Shown here: positions 48,835-58,151 of the stretch, in pieces
How positions within the stretch are numbered: the stretch's first letter is position 1
Layout of the letters: the number at the start of each line of letters is the position of its first letter
DNA from: Corynebacterium minutissimum
GTDB taxonomy: Bacteria; Actinomycetota; Actinomycetes; Mycobacteriales; Mycobacteriaceae
Direction of reading: 5' to 3'
Length of the DNA: 64,000 nucleotides
NCBI RefSeq assembly: GCF_000988205.1
Contig: NZ_LAYQ01000008.1
Coordinates: 1 to 64,000 of the forward strand
The notes under the pieces: generated by a model
Told to the model about the DNA's origin: nothing
Seen by the model: only the letters and a program-made list of their open reading frames with translations
Database searches by the model: none
Translations under genes and position numbers: made by a program

Positions 48835-49841
48835 AGAAGAACTGGCTGACCTGGATAATCTCCCTGCTGATTCTGGCCGCGCTAGCGTGGTTCTTCCGCG
48901 ACCAGCTGGACTTCATCTCCGAGGGATTGCGCCGCCTGCGCCACGCTGAACCTTTCCCCGTGGTGCTGGTGGTGTTCTTCGCACTGCTCTCCATCGCGGG
49001 CATGGCGGAGGTGATGAAGCGGCTCATCGGCGCGGGCGGCGTCAAGGTGCCGCTGCGCGAGACCTACGCCATCACGCTGGCCTCCAATGCGTGGTCCACG
49101 ACTCTGCCGGCGGGCCCCGCCTTTTCGGCTTTGCTCACCTTCCAGGTGCAGCGCCGCTGGGGTGCGTCCGTGGCGCTGTGCAGCTACTTCCTGTTTTTAT
49201 CCTCGATCATTAGCTCGATGTTCCTCGCGCTCATTGGCTTGGGCGGGGTATTTTTCCTCAACGCGGATATGGCTCTGGGATCGCTGATCACCACGGTTGT
49301 CCTCATGCTCGCGGCGCTCGGGGGCATCTTCTGGCTGACCTCGCACCCGGTGACCCTTGAGCGCTGGCTGCGCAAGCTGCGGCCCGGCCCGAAGCGGGAC
49401 CGTGCGATTCAAGAGGTGCGCAACTTGGGCGAGGTCCACCTTTCGCGTGGCCCCTTTGCTGTGGTTGCTGGGGCGTCGCTGGTTCACCGCCTGGCCGATA
49501 TGGCAGCGCTGTGGGCCTCCGTGTGGGCGGTGACCGGGGACATTCCGTGGCTGCGCGCCGGTGCCGATGACACCACCCTGGCCGGTGTGGCCCTGGCCTT
49601 CCTCGCCGCGAAGCTGGCTGGCTCCGCACAGGTCACCCCGGGTGGTGTCGGCACGGTGGAGGCCGCGCTCATCACCCCGCTGGTGGCCACGGGCCTGACC
49701 GTGGTGCACGCCACCTCCGCCGCCATCATCTACCGGCTTATTTCCTTTGCGCTCATCACTATCATTGGATGGGTCATCTACTTCGCCCATTACGCCCGCG
49801 ATGGCTTCTCTTACGCGGCGTTGAACCGGAAGGAATCCTAA
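48831..49841 (+). CDS. Flippase-like membrane protein (LPG synthase TM domain)
   Basis: The 336-residue product has about eight helices with the pattern of the lysylphosphatidylglycerol synthase membrane domain (YbhN family): ITLASNAWSTTLPAGPAFSA, then LAFLAAKLAGSAQVTPGGVG, then AALITPLVATGLTVVHATSA. The catalytic C-terminal domain of LPG synthases is absent, so it may act as a lipid flippase. Its ATG overlaps the mmpL stop (ATGA), so it is co-translated and perhaps helps the transporter. Confidence 0.88.
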   Translation: MKKNWLTWIISLLILAALAWFFRDQLDFISEGLRRLRHAEPFPVVLVVFFALLSIAGMAEVMKRLIGAGGVKVPLRETYAITLASNAWSTTLPAGPAFSALLTFQVQRRWGASVALCSYFLFLSSIISSMFLALIGLGGVFFLNADMALGSLITTVVLMLAALGGIFWLTSHPVTLERWLRKLRPGPKRDRAIQEVRNLGEVHLSRGPFAVVAGASLVHRLADMAALWASVWAVTGDIPWLRAGADDTTLAGVALAFLAAKLAGSAQVTPGGVGTVEAALITPLVATGLTVVHATSAAIIYRLISFALITIIGWVIYFAHYARDGFSYAALNRKES

Positions 49842-50189
49842 ATGCGCGTTGCCCCGCTTATCGACGTCCTCGCTCTCGCCCTCTTCGCCATCTTCGCCCG
49901 CCTGGCGCACGGGGGTCTGAGTTTTAGCTCCTGGGTTGATGCCTTCTGGCCGTGGACCGTGGGCGCGTTGGTTGGCTGGGTCATCATCATGGCGGCGAAG
50001 CTGAGCGGCCTGTGGAAGGAGGGCGTCGTCGTGTGGCTGAGCGCCATCATTGGCGGCATGGCCCTGTGGATGCTGGTCAACGGCCGCCTACCGCACTGGT
50101 CCTTCCTCATCGTGGCCACCGTGATGTCCGCGCTGTTCTTCTTTGGCTGGCGGGCCATCGCGGCCTTTGCTTCCCGCTCCCGCGCCTAG
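49842..50189 (+). CDS. DUF3054 membrane protein
   Basis: The 115-residue product has four hydrophobic helices (APLIDVLALALFAIFARLAH, then FWPWTVGALVGWVIIMAAKL and two more) and fits the DUF3054 family of actinobacterial membrane proteins. It starts directly after the stop of the flippase-like gene and ends the mmpL operon. The role is unknown; the place in the operon suggests envelope function. Confidence 0.85.
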   Translation: MRVAPLIDVLALALFAIFARLAHGGLSFSSWVDAFWPWTVGALVGWVIIMAAKLSGLWKEGVVVWLSAIIGGMALWMLVNGRLPHWSFLIVATVMSALFFFGWRAIAAFASRSRA

Positions 50190-50316
50190 AATCTTTGCCA
50201 TAGTCGGCTACCCGTCGACCTACTTTCACCCCTTTACACCCTTGCAAATGAGCGTTTGAGCTGGGAGTTTAGCGTTCCGGTTGCGGGTCGGTTCGGGCCG
50301 GTTTAGTGTGTGTGGC

Positions 50317-51330
50317 ATGAAGTTGGGGGACTTACTCGGGGTACTCGCTCGCGGCATGCACGTCGTGTCCTTGTGCGCTGGCCACACCCGTGAGGAGATG
50401 ATGGCGCTGGGTGCGACGCCGCGCGTGGCGCGGCAGCTCGAGGGACTCCACCGCGTGTATTTTGGCCAGACTGCTTTCAGCGCCAAGCAGCGCCGCGCCC
50501 GGGAGACCGACCATGCGCTGGATACGCTGCTGCAGATTGAACGACACGTCGCGCGCGTCAAGAATTCGCGCCAGGCTTGGGACCTACGAGTGGAATTGTG
50601 CGCTACTCCGGAGAGTGAGATTGCGGACGTGGCGAAGCGCAGGCTCGCGGAGCTCACTCCCGAGCCCACTCCTGGCGTCCGCGTGCGACGCAGCACGGGC
50701 GGCATGCACAAGCTCATCATCACGGATCGCCCGCGCGCGATTGCCAATTTAGTGGGTACGCTCAAAGCCACATCAGAGGACCTGCTCAAGGCAGTCCACG
50801 AGGTCTTTTCCGGCAGTGGCGCGCCGAAGCCGGCATTGCATGCGCACGTCATTGTGCGTCTTGAGCAGCTGGACAAGATTGTGCGGGGCGAGGGCGATGA
50901 CATCCTTCTGCAGGCAACCGACGGCGGCACGATGACGGGCGCGGAGTTCCTCCGCACGACGTTTGCCGAGCGCGGCTTCGTCTCCCTCTTTCACCCGGTG
51001 GAAGGGCCGGTCAATGTGTATTACGGCAGCCGCTTCGCCAACGATAAACAGCGGCTCCTGCTCTGCGCAGAGCATCCGACGTGCGCCTGGCTCGGCTGCA
51101 CAAGACCGGCCGCGGAATGCCAGATGCACCACATCAGAAGGTGGCAGGATGGCGGGCCGACGAACCTCGACAATCTCGTGCCGTTATGTAAGTACCACAA
51201 CGCCATCAATGACGATGACCCCGCCCGCCCCACGTATCGCGGACGCATCGATCGCATCGAGGGACGCATGGCGTGGCTGCCTCCCGACGGTAGACCGCCA
51301 GTCCCCCTCCCCAGCCCGGTCTGGGATTAA
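50317..51330 (+). CDS. HNH endonuclease domain protein
   Basis: I start at the ATG at 50317; the frame is open to a TTG further upstream without a better ribosome site. The 337-residue product has an N-terminal helical part of the kind seen in actinobacterial DUF222 proteins, and a C-terminal HNH domain: CAWLGCTRPAAECQMHHIRR with the catalytic His pair and LVPLCKYHNAIND. Such genes occur in many copies in corynebacterial genomes, often mobile. It interrupts the otherwise envelope-directed gene order. Confidence 0.85.
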   Translation: MKLGDLLGVLARGMHVVSLCAGHTREEMMALGATPRVARQLEGLHRVYFGQTAFSAKQRRARETDHALDTLLQIERHVARVKNSRQAWDLRVELCATPESEIADVAKRRLAELTPEPTPGVRVRRSTGGMHKLIITDRPRAIANLVGTLKATSEDLLKAVHEVFSGSGAPKPALHAHVIVRLEQLDKIVRGEGDDILLQATDGGTMTGAEFLRTTFAERGFVSLFHPVEGPVNVYYGSRFANDKQRLLLCAEHPTCAWLGCTRPAAECQMHHIRRWQDGGPTNLDNLVPLCKYHNAINDDDPARPTYRGRIDRIEGRMAWLPPDGRPPVPLPSPVWD

Positions 51331-51355
51331 AAAAGCCCCTCCGCAAGGAGGGGCT
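51329..51355. terminator. Terminator behind the 33-codon gene
   Basis: AGCCCCTCC (51334-51342) pairs with GGAGGGGCT (51347-51355). On the minus strand it is followed by TTTTTT, a strong intrinsic terminator for the small gene at 51368-51469; it also lies behind the HNH gene on the plus strand. Confidence 0.85.
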
Positions 51356-51367
51356 AGAAGCGCTGGC

Positions 51368-51469
51368 TTACTTCGAGCTCAGTGCGCCAACGTTCACGCC
51401 GGCCTGGTTGAGAAGCATGATGACGAGGTTGATGATGTCACCGCTGAGGTCAAGAACGCTAGAGAGCAT
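51368..51469 (-). CDS. 33-aa peptide, possible small porin (PorA/PorH/ProtX-like)
   Basis: A short gene starts at the ATG at 51469 behind a strong ribosome site (AAAGGAGAAACCC). The product MLSSVLDLSGDIINLVIMLL followed by NQAGVNVGALSSK has an amphipathic hydrophobic helix, no signal peptide, and serines at both ends. Its own intrinsic terminator lies 13 bases behind the stop. Corynebacterial channel peptides PorA, PorH and ProtX are similarly short, lack signal peptides and are mycoloylated on serine; this gene also lies by the mycolate locus. No direct sequence match is claimed. Confidence 0.65.
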   Translation of the reverse strand: MLSSVLDLSGDIINLVIMLLNQAGVNVGALSSK

Positions 51470-51599
51470 TGGGTTTCTCCTTTGATTGAATTCCTAGTCT
51501 TTAGGCTTATCGGATAAAACAGGCTCACATGTTACGCCGAGACACAAAATTCAGCGCGATCCGCAGGCCTTCTTCGCCCGCCGCCAGGTTTAAACGACG

Positions 51600-53147
51600 C
51601 TAGAGCGGGGAGATGGTGTGCTTCTTGGGCAGGTCCTTCTCCTGCTTATCGGCAAGCTGGCGCAGCGCGCGGCGCAGGGCCAAGCGCGACTCGGAGGGCT
51701 TAATCATGCCATCGAGGTAACCGCGCTCCGCGGCGACATAGGGCGCGGTCATGGTCTCGTCGTAGAAGTCCATGAACATCTTCTTCGTCATGGCGCGCTG
51801 CTCCGGGGTCTCGGCAGCCTCGAGCTGCTTGCCTGCAATCATGACCACGGCGGCGGCCGAGCCCATCACTGCAATCTGGGCCGTCGGCCACGCCAGGTTG
51901 ATGTCACCCGTCAGGTTCTTCGAACCCATCACGGCATACGCGCCGCCATAAGCCTTGCGCACAATGAGCGAGACCTTCGGCACGGTGGCCTCGACCACCG
52001 CAAACGCGAACTTCGCGCCGCGGTGAATCAAGCCCGCCTTCTCCTGGTCCACGCCCGGCAGGTAACCCGGCGTATCCACCACGAAGACCAGCGGGATGTT
52101 GTAGGCATCGCAAATACGGATAAAGCGCGCGCCCTTATCGGCGGCATCCGCATCGATACAGCCCGCTGAATGCATCGGGTTATTCGCAACAAAACCCACG
52201 GCCTTGCCATCGATACGGCCAAAGGCGGTGATGACGTTGGGGGCGTAGTTCTCCTGGATCTCGATGAGATCGTCGTCGTCGCCAAGCTGCGTGAGCAGGT
52301 CCATCATGTCGTAGCCGGCGTTCGTGTCATCCGGCATGAAGGAATCCAGCTCGGTGTCCTCAGCTACCTCGTCATCAGTAGGCGCGTCGAAGACCGGGGA
52401 CTCGTCGAAGCAGGTCAACGGCAGGTGGTCGAGCAAATCGCGCACCATGTCGAAGGCCTCATCCTCCGAGGGCACCACGACGGACACGTTGCCGTTGAGC
52501 TCCTGCTGGCGCGCGGAACCCAAGTCGTGGGAAGAGATCTCCTCGCCCGTGACCTCCTTGATCACGTTCGGACCCGTCACGTACATCTCCGCCTCACCAT
52601 CGACAGCGATGATGAAGTCCGTGGTCACCGGCGCATACACCGCGCCACCAGCGGACTTGCCCATCATGATGGAAATCTGCGGGCTGCGGCCACTAAGCGG
52701 CAGCTGGCGGCGGGCAATCTCCGAGTACATGGCCAGCGACGTCACCGCGTCCTGAATACGCGCACCGCCGGAATCCTGGATGCCGATGACCGGGCAGCCA
52801 ATCTTGATGGCCAAATCCATGATGTCCGTGACCTTCTTGCCAAAGGTCACGCCCACGGAACCGCCGTAGACCGTCTTATCGTGCGCGTAGATGCACACCG
52901 GGCGGCCGTTGATGCGGCCGTGGCCGGTGACCACGCCGTCGGAGTAGATCGCATCCGGGTCACCGGGGGTCTTGCCCAGGGCGCCGGTTTCGACGAAAGA
53001 GCCTTCGTCGAGAAGCGCGGCGATGCGTTGGCGCGGAGTCGAGCGCCCCGCCTCATCGCGGCGTGCCCGGGAGCGTTCACTACCGGGGTCCTGGGCGCGC
53101 TCGAGGCGCTCGCGTAGGTCCGCTAGCTTGTCAGCGGTGCTAGTCAC
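51600..53147 (-). CDS. accD4: Acyl-CoA carboxylase beta subunit (AccD4/AccD3)
   Basis: I start at the GTG at 53147, which overlaps the pks13 TGA (GTGA). The 515-residue product is the carboxyltransferase subunit that makes the carboxylated long-chain acyl-CoA used as extender by Pks13. The crotonase-like fold shows GQDSGGARIQDAV-like GIQDSGGARIQDAVTSL, SAGGAVYAPVTTDFIIAVDG and the C-terminal GSAAAVVMIAGKQL. It pairs with a shared alpha subunit (AccA3/AccBC) encoded elsewhere. The order fadD32-pks13-accD4 is conserved in mycolata. Confidence 0.95.
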   Translation of the reverse strand: MTSTADKLADLRERLERAQDPGSERSRARRDEAGRSTPRQRIAALLDEGSFVETGALGKTPGDPDAIYSDGVVTGHGRINGRPVCIYAHDKTVYGGSVGVTFGKKVTDIMDLAIKIGCPVIGIQDSGGARIQDAVTSLAMYSEIARRQLPLSGRSPQISIMMGKSAGGAVYAPVTTDFIIAVDGEAEMYVTGPNVIKEVTGEEISSHDLGSARQQELNGNVSVVVPSEDEAFDMVRDLLDHLPLTCFDESPVFDAPTDDEVAEDTELDSFMPDDTNAGYDMMDLLTQLGDDDDLIEIQENYAPNVITAFGRIDGKAVGFVANNPMHSAGCIDADAADKGARFIRICDAYNIPLVFVVDTPGYLPGVDQEKAGLIHRGAKFAFAVVEATVPKVSLIVRKAYGGAYAVMGSKNLTGDINLAWPTAQIAVMGSAAAVVMIAGKQLEAAETPEQRAMTKKMFMDFYDETMTAPYVAAERGYLDGMIKPSESRLALRRALRQLADKQEKDLPKKHTISPL

Positions 53148-56100
53148 TTCCGAATCTTCTCCTCGATCCAATCCTCCATGTGCTTGCCCACGATACCGAT
53201 TGCGGGCTCGTCGGGAACCGCCAGGTGGTCACCCGGCAGCTGCACAATCTCCAGATCCTTCACGATAACGCCCCAACCGCCGTCCGGGTTAACTTCGGCA
53301 TAGGCCGGCTCGAGCTCGATGGCGCCGTCATGCATGCGCTCGGAGCGGAAGAGGATGACGGGCACGCTTACCGACGCCCACCGTCCCATATCCAGCGAGC
53401 CCAAAATCTGGTTGTCCACGAAGGATGCGCGCTGGTGTTCCAGCACACCGGCAGACAGGCCGTGTTCGGAGGCGTCGGTGGAGCTGAGGAATTCCGCGAG
53501 CATGGCCATGAGCGCGTCTTCGCCCACGGTCTCCAGCATCTCGTAGGGCGGCTCGAAGTCGAGGCCATAGGTCTTCTTGGCGAAGGCTGCGTAGCGGCCC
53601 CAGCGGGCCTTGGTTTCCTCGAGCGTCTTCGGGGCCGGGTGGGCCGGCTGGGTGGTATCCAGCAGAGCGATGAAGGCAACCTCAGCGGTGTCCTCACCGC
53701 GGGCTGCGCGTTCCTGCAGCTGGTAGGCCACCTCATAGGCCAGCGCGCCGCCGAAGGACCAGCCGCCGAGCACGACCTTGCGGCCGCGCGCGTAGTGCAG
53801 GATGTCCTCGATGTAGGCGGCGGCGCGATCCTCCAGGCTGCCCTCGAGGCGCTCCACGCCGTAGACGGCGACGTCGGCAGGCAAGCGGCGGGTCAGCGGC
53901 TGGTAGACCACGGTGGTGCCGCCGGCCGGGTGGAACATGAAGACGGCGGGGCCATCGGCCTCACGCAGGACACGGATATTGCCCTCGACCTCAGTCTCCA
54001 GGCCCTCGCGGACGAGGTCCGCCAGGTTCTCCAGCGCTTCAGCTTCCTGAACCTGCTGCGCGGTGACCTCGATGCCGGCGCGCTCGGTGAGGCGCTCGGC
54101 AATTTTCTCAGCCACCTCATCGCTGACCTGCGGCAGCGCGGAGGTCACGCCGGCCGCGGCCTTACCCGTGAAGGTGGCCCAGGTGCCGAAGACCATGCGC
54201 TCGGAAGCATCGCGCGGTGCAACGCCCACGCCTTCGCCGCCCTTCGCGCTCACCGCGGAGGCGTCTGGGGTGGTGTCGTCGCTCTCGGTGCGCGCGGAGG
54301 ATACGTCGGCGGGCGCGGTTCCAGTTTCAGCGGCCGCATCGCCCGGCGCCTGCGCGGCAGAACCTGACTGCTCGGACACGGCCTCTTCGACCATGGTGAT
54401 GACGTCGGCGAGGGAGGCGTCGCGAAGCGCTTGCACCTGCAGCGGCGGAATCTGGAAGTCATTCTCCACGCGGTTCTTGATGCGCATGCCCATGAGCGAA
54501 TCCAGGCCGAGGTCAATGAGCGGCAGCTCACGCGGGAGATCAGAGACGTCGTAGCCCATGGACTCCGACACGATGAGCGCCAAGCGCTCCTCCACGCTCT
54601 CCTTCTCCGGGTCCCAGCGCACGGCGTCGACGCCTACGTCGGGGTCAGTGAACTGCGGCGCGGTCACCGCTTGCGGCAGGCTCGGCTCCGCCGTCGGGGT
54701 GGGTTCAGCCAGGTTGAGGGTCGAGGCAAAACCTTCCGCCACAAGCTTGGTGGTCGCACCATCCACGTAGTGCACCGCCACCGACAGCCCGCCCAGCGTG
54801 CGGCGAACAATCGTGGTGACCTCGCCCTTCGCGGGCAGATCCAGGTGCTCCTCGCTCGCCGCGATGTGGGCGCCCGGGGTGACTGCCTCGGCGGCGGCCT
54901 CCAGGATGGCCAGTGCACTCGGCGCTTGGTCGGCGTTCGTGGAGAACGCCACCGCGCCTTCCGGCAGGCTCACGCGCGCGCCCGGCAGACCAGACACACC
55001 AGAGGATGGCCGAGCGTTTGTCCAGAAACGCTGGCGACGGAAGCGGGTGTCCGGGGCGGCGACAAGCGCGCCGGAACCAAAGACCTTGGTGTAGGTCACC
55101 GGAGTTCCCGCGACGTAGAGCTTGCCCAGCAGGTCCAGCAGCGACTCGGTGGGGTCCACCTTGCGCTTCAGGCTGTAGAGCAGCTGCGCATCCGCCTTGC
55201 CCGCAGCAAAAGCGGTGGACATCAGGCCCATGAGTGCAATCGGGTTCGGGGAAATCTCAACGATCTGCATGTGGCCCGCCGCAAAGGCTGCCTCCGCCGC
55301 GTCCTGCAGGTAGACGGGCTTGCGGGTCATGCGGATCCAGTAGTCCTCATCGTGCAGCGCCGTACCGGGGCGGTAGACCTTGCCGCGGTCCACGGAGGAG
55401 AAGAGCGTCGTGTGTAGCGGACGGGTCTCGATACCAGCGATTTCCGCGTAGAGCTCACCCAGGAGCGGGTCGACGGCGGAGGTGTGGCCCGCGCCCTTGA
55501 CGTTGAGCGCACGGGCGAACTTGCCCTCGCCCTCGAGGCGCTCCACCAGCGTGAGGACCTCCTCGCGCGGGCCGCCGACGGTGGTCATGCCGGGGCCGGT
55601 GTACACGGCAGGTTCGATGGAACCCGGAAGGGCGTCAATCTCCTCGGCGGAGAGCTCGACGACGGCCATGGCGCCCTGCTGATCGTCGGGAAGCGAGGCC
55701 TCGCCCTCTCCCATGAGGCGCGCGCGGTGGCAGGCGATGAGCATGGCGTCGGCCGCCGTGATTCCGCCCGCAGCATAGGCCGCGCCGATCTCACCCATGG
55801 ACATGCCGATAACGCCGGCCGGGCGCACGCCGAAGGTGGCGAGCAGATCCGTCAGCGCGATCTGGATGGCGGTGATGGCCACCTGCGCGGTTTCGGTGTT
55901 GTAGGTCTGGGCGTCGTCGTGCACCAGCTCCAGGATGGACCAGCCGGATTCGCGCTGCACGATGGCGTCGAGCTCCTCCAGACGCTCCTTGAACAGCGGC
56001 GAGATCTCAATCATGTCCTTGGCCATCTTGCGGTGCTGGGAGCCGAAACCGGAGTACATGAAGACGGGGCCGTGGACGGAGGGAGAATCCGCGGCGGCGA

Positions 56101-57942
56101 TGCCGACGGAGACGGTTCCCTCGGCAACCTGGCGCAGGCGCTTGACAGCTTCCTCGCTTGACGACGCCACCACTACCGCACGCGAACGCCCATGGTTGCG
56201 GCGCGCAAGGGTGCGGGCCAGGGAAAGCAGGTTCGGGTTCTCTGCCTCGATATAGTCCGCCAAGTCGGAGGCCGCTGCGGCGCGGCGGGAGGGCAGCAGG
56301 CCGGAGACCGGCAGGGCCACTGGCTGGTCTTCGCCGATGGCGACCTGCGGGGTGTCCTGGTGGGTCAGCCCGCGGTAGTCGGTTAGAACAACGTGCGCAT
56401 TGGTGCCGCCGAAGCCGAAGCCGGAGACACCCGCGATCTTCTGACCGGAGTACTCGGGCCATTCGCGGGGATCCTCGACCACTTCGAGGTGCTCGGCGTC
56501 GAAATCGATATAGCGGTTGGGGCCCGCGTAGTTGATATTCGGCGGGATGACGCCGTGGCGCATGCCTTCGATGACCTTGATGAGGCCCACCACGCCGGCG
56601 GCGGACTCGGAGTGGCCGATGTTGGTCTTGGCAGAACCCAGCAGGGTCGGGTTCGCGGCCTGGCGGCCCGGGCCCAGAACGCGGCCGAGCGCGGTGGCCT
56701 CGATGGGGTCACCGAGGATGGTGCCGGTGCCGTGGGCCTCGACGTAGTCCACGTCCTGCGGGCGGATGCCGGCGTCGGCATAGGCGCGCTCGAGGACGTC
56801 GACCTGTGCCTCCGGGTTGGGGGCGGTCAGGCCGTTGGAGTGGCCGTCGGAGTTGACCGCGGTGCCCTTGATGACGGCATGGATGGTGTCGCCATCGCGC
56901 TCGGCGTCCTCGAGGCGCTTGAGCACGAGCACGCCCGCGGCATCCGCGCGGACGATGCCATCGGCATCATCGGAGAAGGCGTGGATGGCGCTGGTGGGCG
57001 AGGTAACTCCCAGTTCGCTAAAGCCGATGGAGGCGTGCGGCGAGGCCAGGATGTTCACGCCGCCGGCGAGTGCCGTATCAGCCGCACCCACGCGCAGGTC
57101 CTTAACCGCCTGATTGACCGCCACGAGGGAGGCGGAGCACGCGGTATCCACGTTGATGGAAGGGCCGCGCAGATCAAAAGCGTAGGACAAGCGGTTGGCA
57201 ATGATCGCCGAGGACGTACCCGTCATGGCATAGGGGTGCATCTCCGCCGGGTCGGCGGTAATCAGCATGCCGTAGTCATTGTTGGTGGAGCCCATGTAGA
57301 CACCGGTGGCGGTACCGCGCAGCTGGTTGGCGGGCACCCCGGCATCCTCGAGGGCCTCCCACGCCACCTCCAACAGAATGCGCTGCTGCGGGTCCATGTT
57401 GGCCGCCTCCAGCGGGGAGAGGCCGAAGAACTCGGCATCGAAGGAGGCGATGTCCTCGATGTAGCCGCCGTCGGTGTTTTGCTGCTCCATCTTCTCGTTG
57501 GTAATAGGGTCGGAGGAGTACTCCGACCAGCGCCCGACGGGCAGTGGACCGGTGCCCGCACGGCCCTCGACGAGCATGTTCCAGAACTCGTCGACGTTCT
57601 TGGCTCCCGGGAAACGGCCGGCATAGCCGATGACGGCGATATCGCCGCCCACGATGGCAGTCGAGCGCGGTGCCGCCGCTCCCGGCGCGCTTTCTGCCGG
57701 GGCGCCGGCTGCGCCGTTGACTAGGCGCTCAGCCAGCTGCGCAATGGTGGGGTACTCATAGGCCACCGTGGCTCAAGTTTAATGCCGAGGAGGTTTTCTA
57801 ATTCGCCGGAGAGGACTACTGCGTCACGCGAGGACAGCCCGAAATTCTCCAGCGGTTTGGTGTCCGTGATTTCCTCTGCCGACAGGCCGGTGGTCTGCGC
57901 AACCCAGGTGCGCAGCCAGCCACGAAGCTCTTCAACGGTCAT
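53144..57942 (-). CDS. pks13: Pks13 polyketide synthase, one frame break
   Basis: This enzyme condenses two long acyl chains to make the corynomycolate precursor. Reading from 57942, the N-terminal ACP (LENFGLSSRD, carrier Ser near 38) is followed by a break at 57770-57771: the minus strand reads GAGCCACGG, and one added C joins GIKLEP to TVAYEYPTIAQLAE. Then come KS (DTACSASLVAVNQ), AT (GMSMGEIGAAYAAG), a C-terminal ACP (DLGLDSLMGMRIKN) and thioesterase (LGGWSFGGALAYEV). The repaired length is 1599 residues, as usual. Since all domains are otherwise intact, an under-called base is the likely cause. FadD32 loads its acyl chain. Confidence 0.92.
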
Positions 57943-58151
57943 AAATCTCTAGCTTTCTTACGCGGACTAAAAATATCTAACTCTGCATTCGATTTTGCGC
58001 AGCACAAAAGCGCGCACGTCGAAGCGTACATAGGGGTTATCGACCAATTATCTCACTTTGTTAACTTGGGTTTCATAACCGACATACCCACAAGCAGCGG
58101 CAACCCCCGCTCCGCGGTTGCGCGGGAACGGGGGTTTAAGCGACGTGGGCT
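57943..58151 (-). promoter_or_regulatory. Terminator of fadD32 and promoter region of pks13
   Basis: AACCCCCG (58102-58109) pairs with CGGGGGTT (58129-58136), with an inner GCGC/GCGG stem, directly behind fadD32. The remaining part, AT-rich from 57960 to 58075, should hold the promoter of pks13-accD4. So fadD32 and pks13 are probably separate transcripts, at least partly. Confidence 0.6.

Noticed and set aside
56393..57724. Long plus-strand frame opposite pks13
   Set aside because: Antisense shadow; Gly/Val/His-rich translation without domain signatures.
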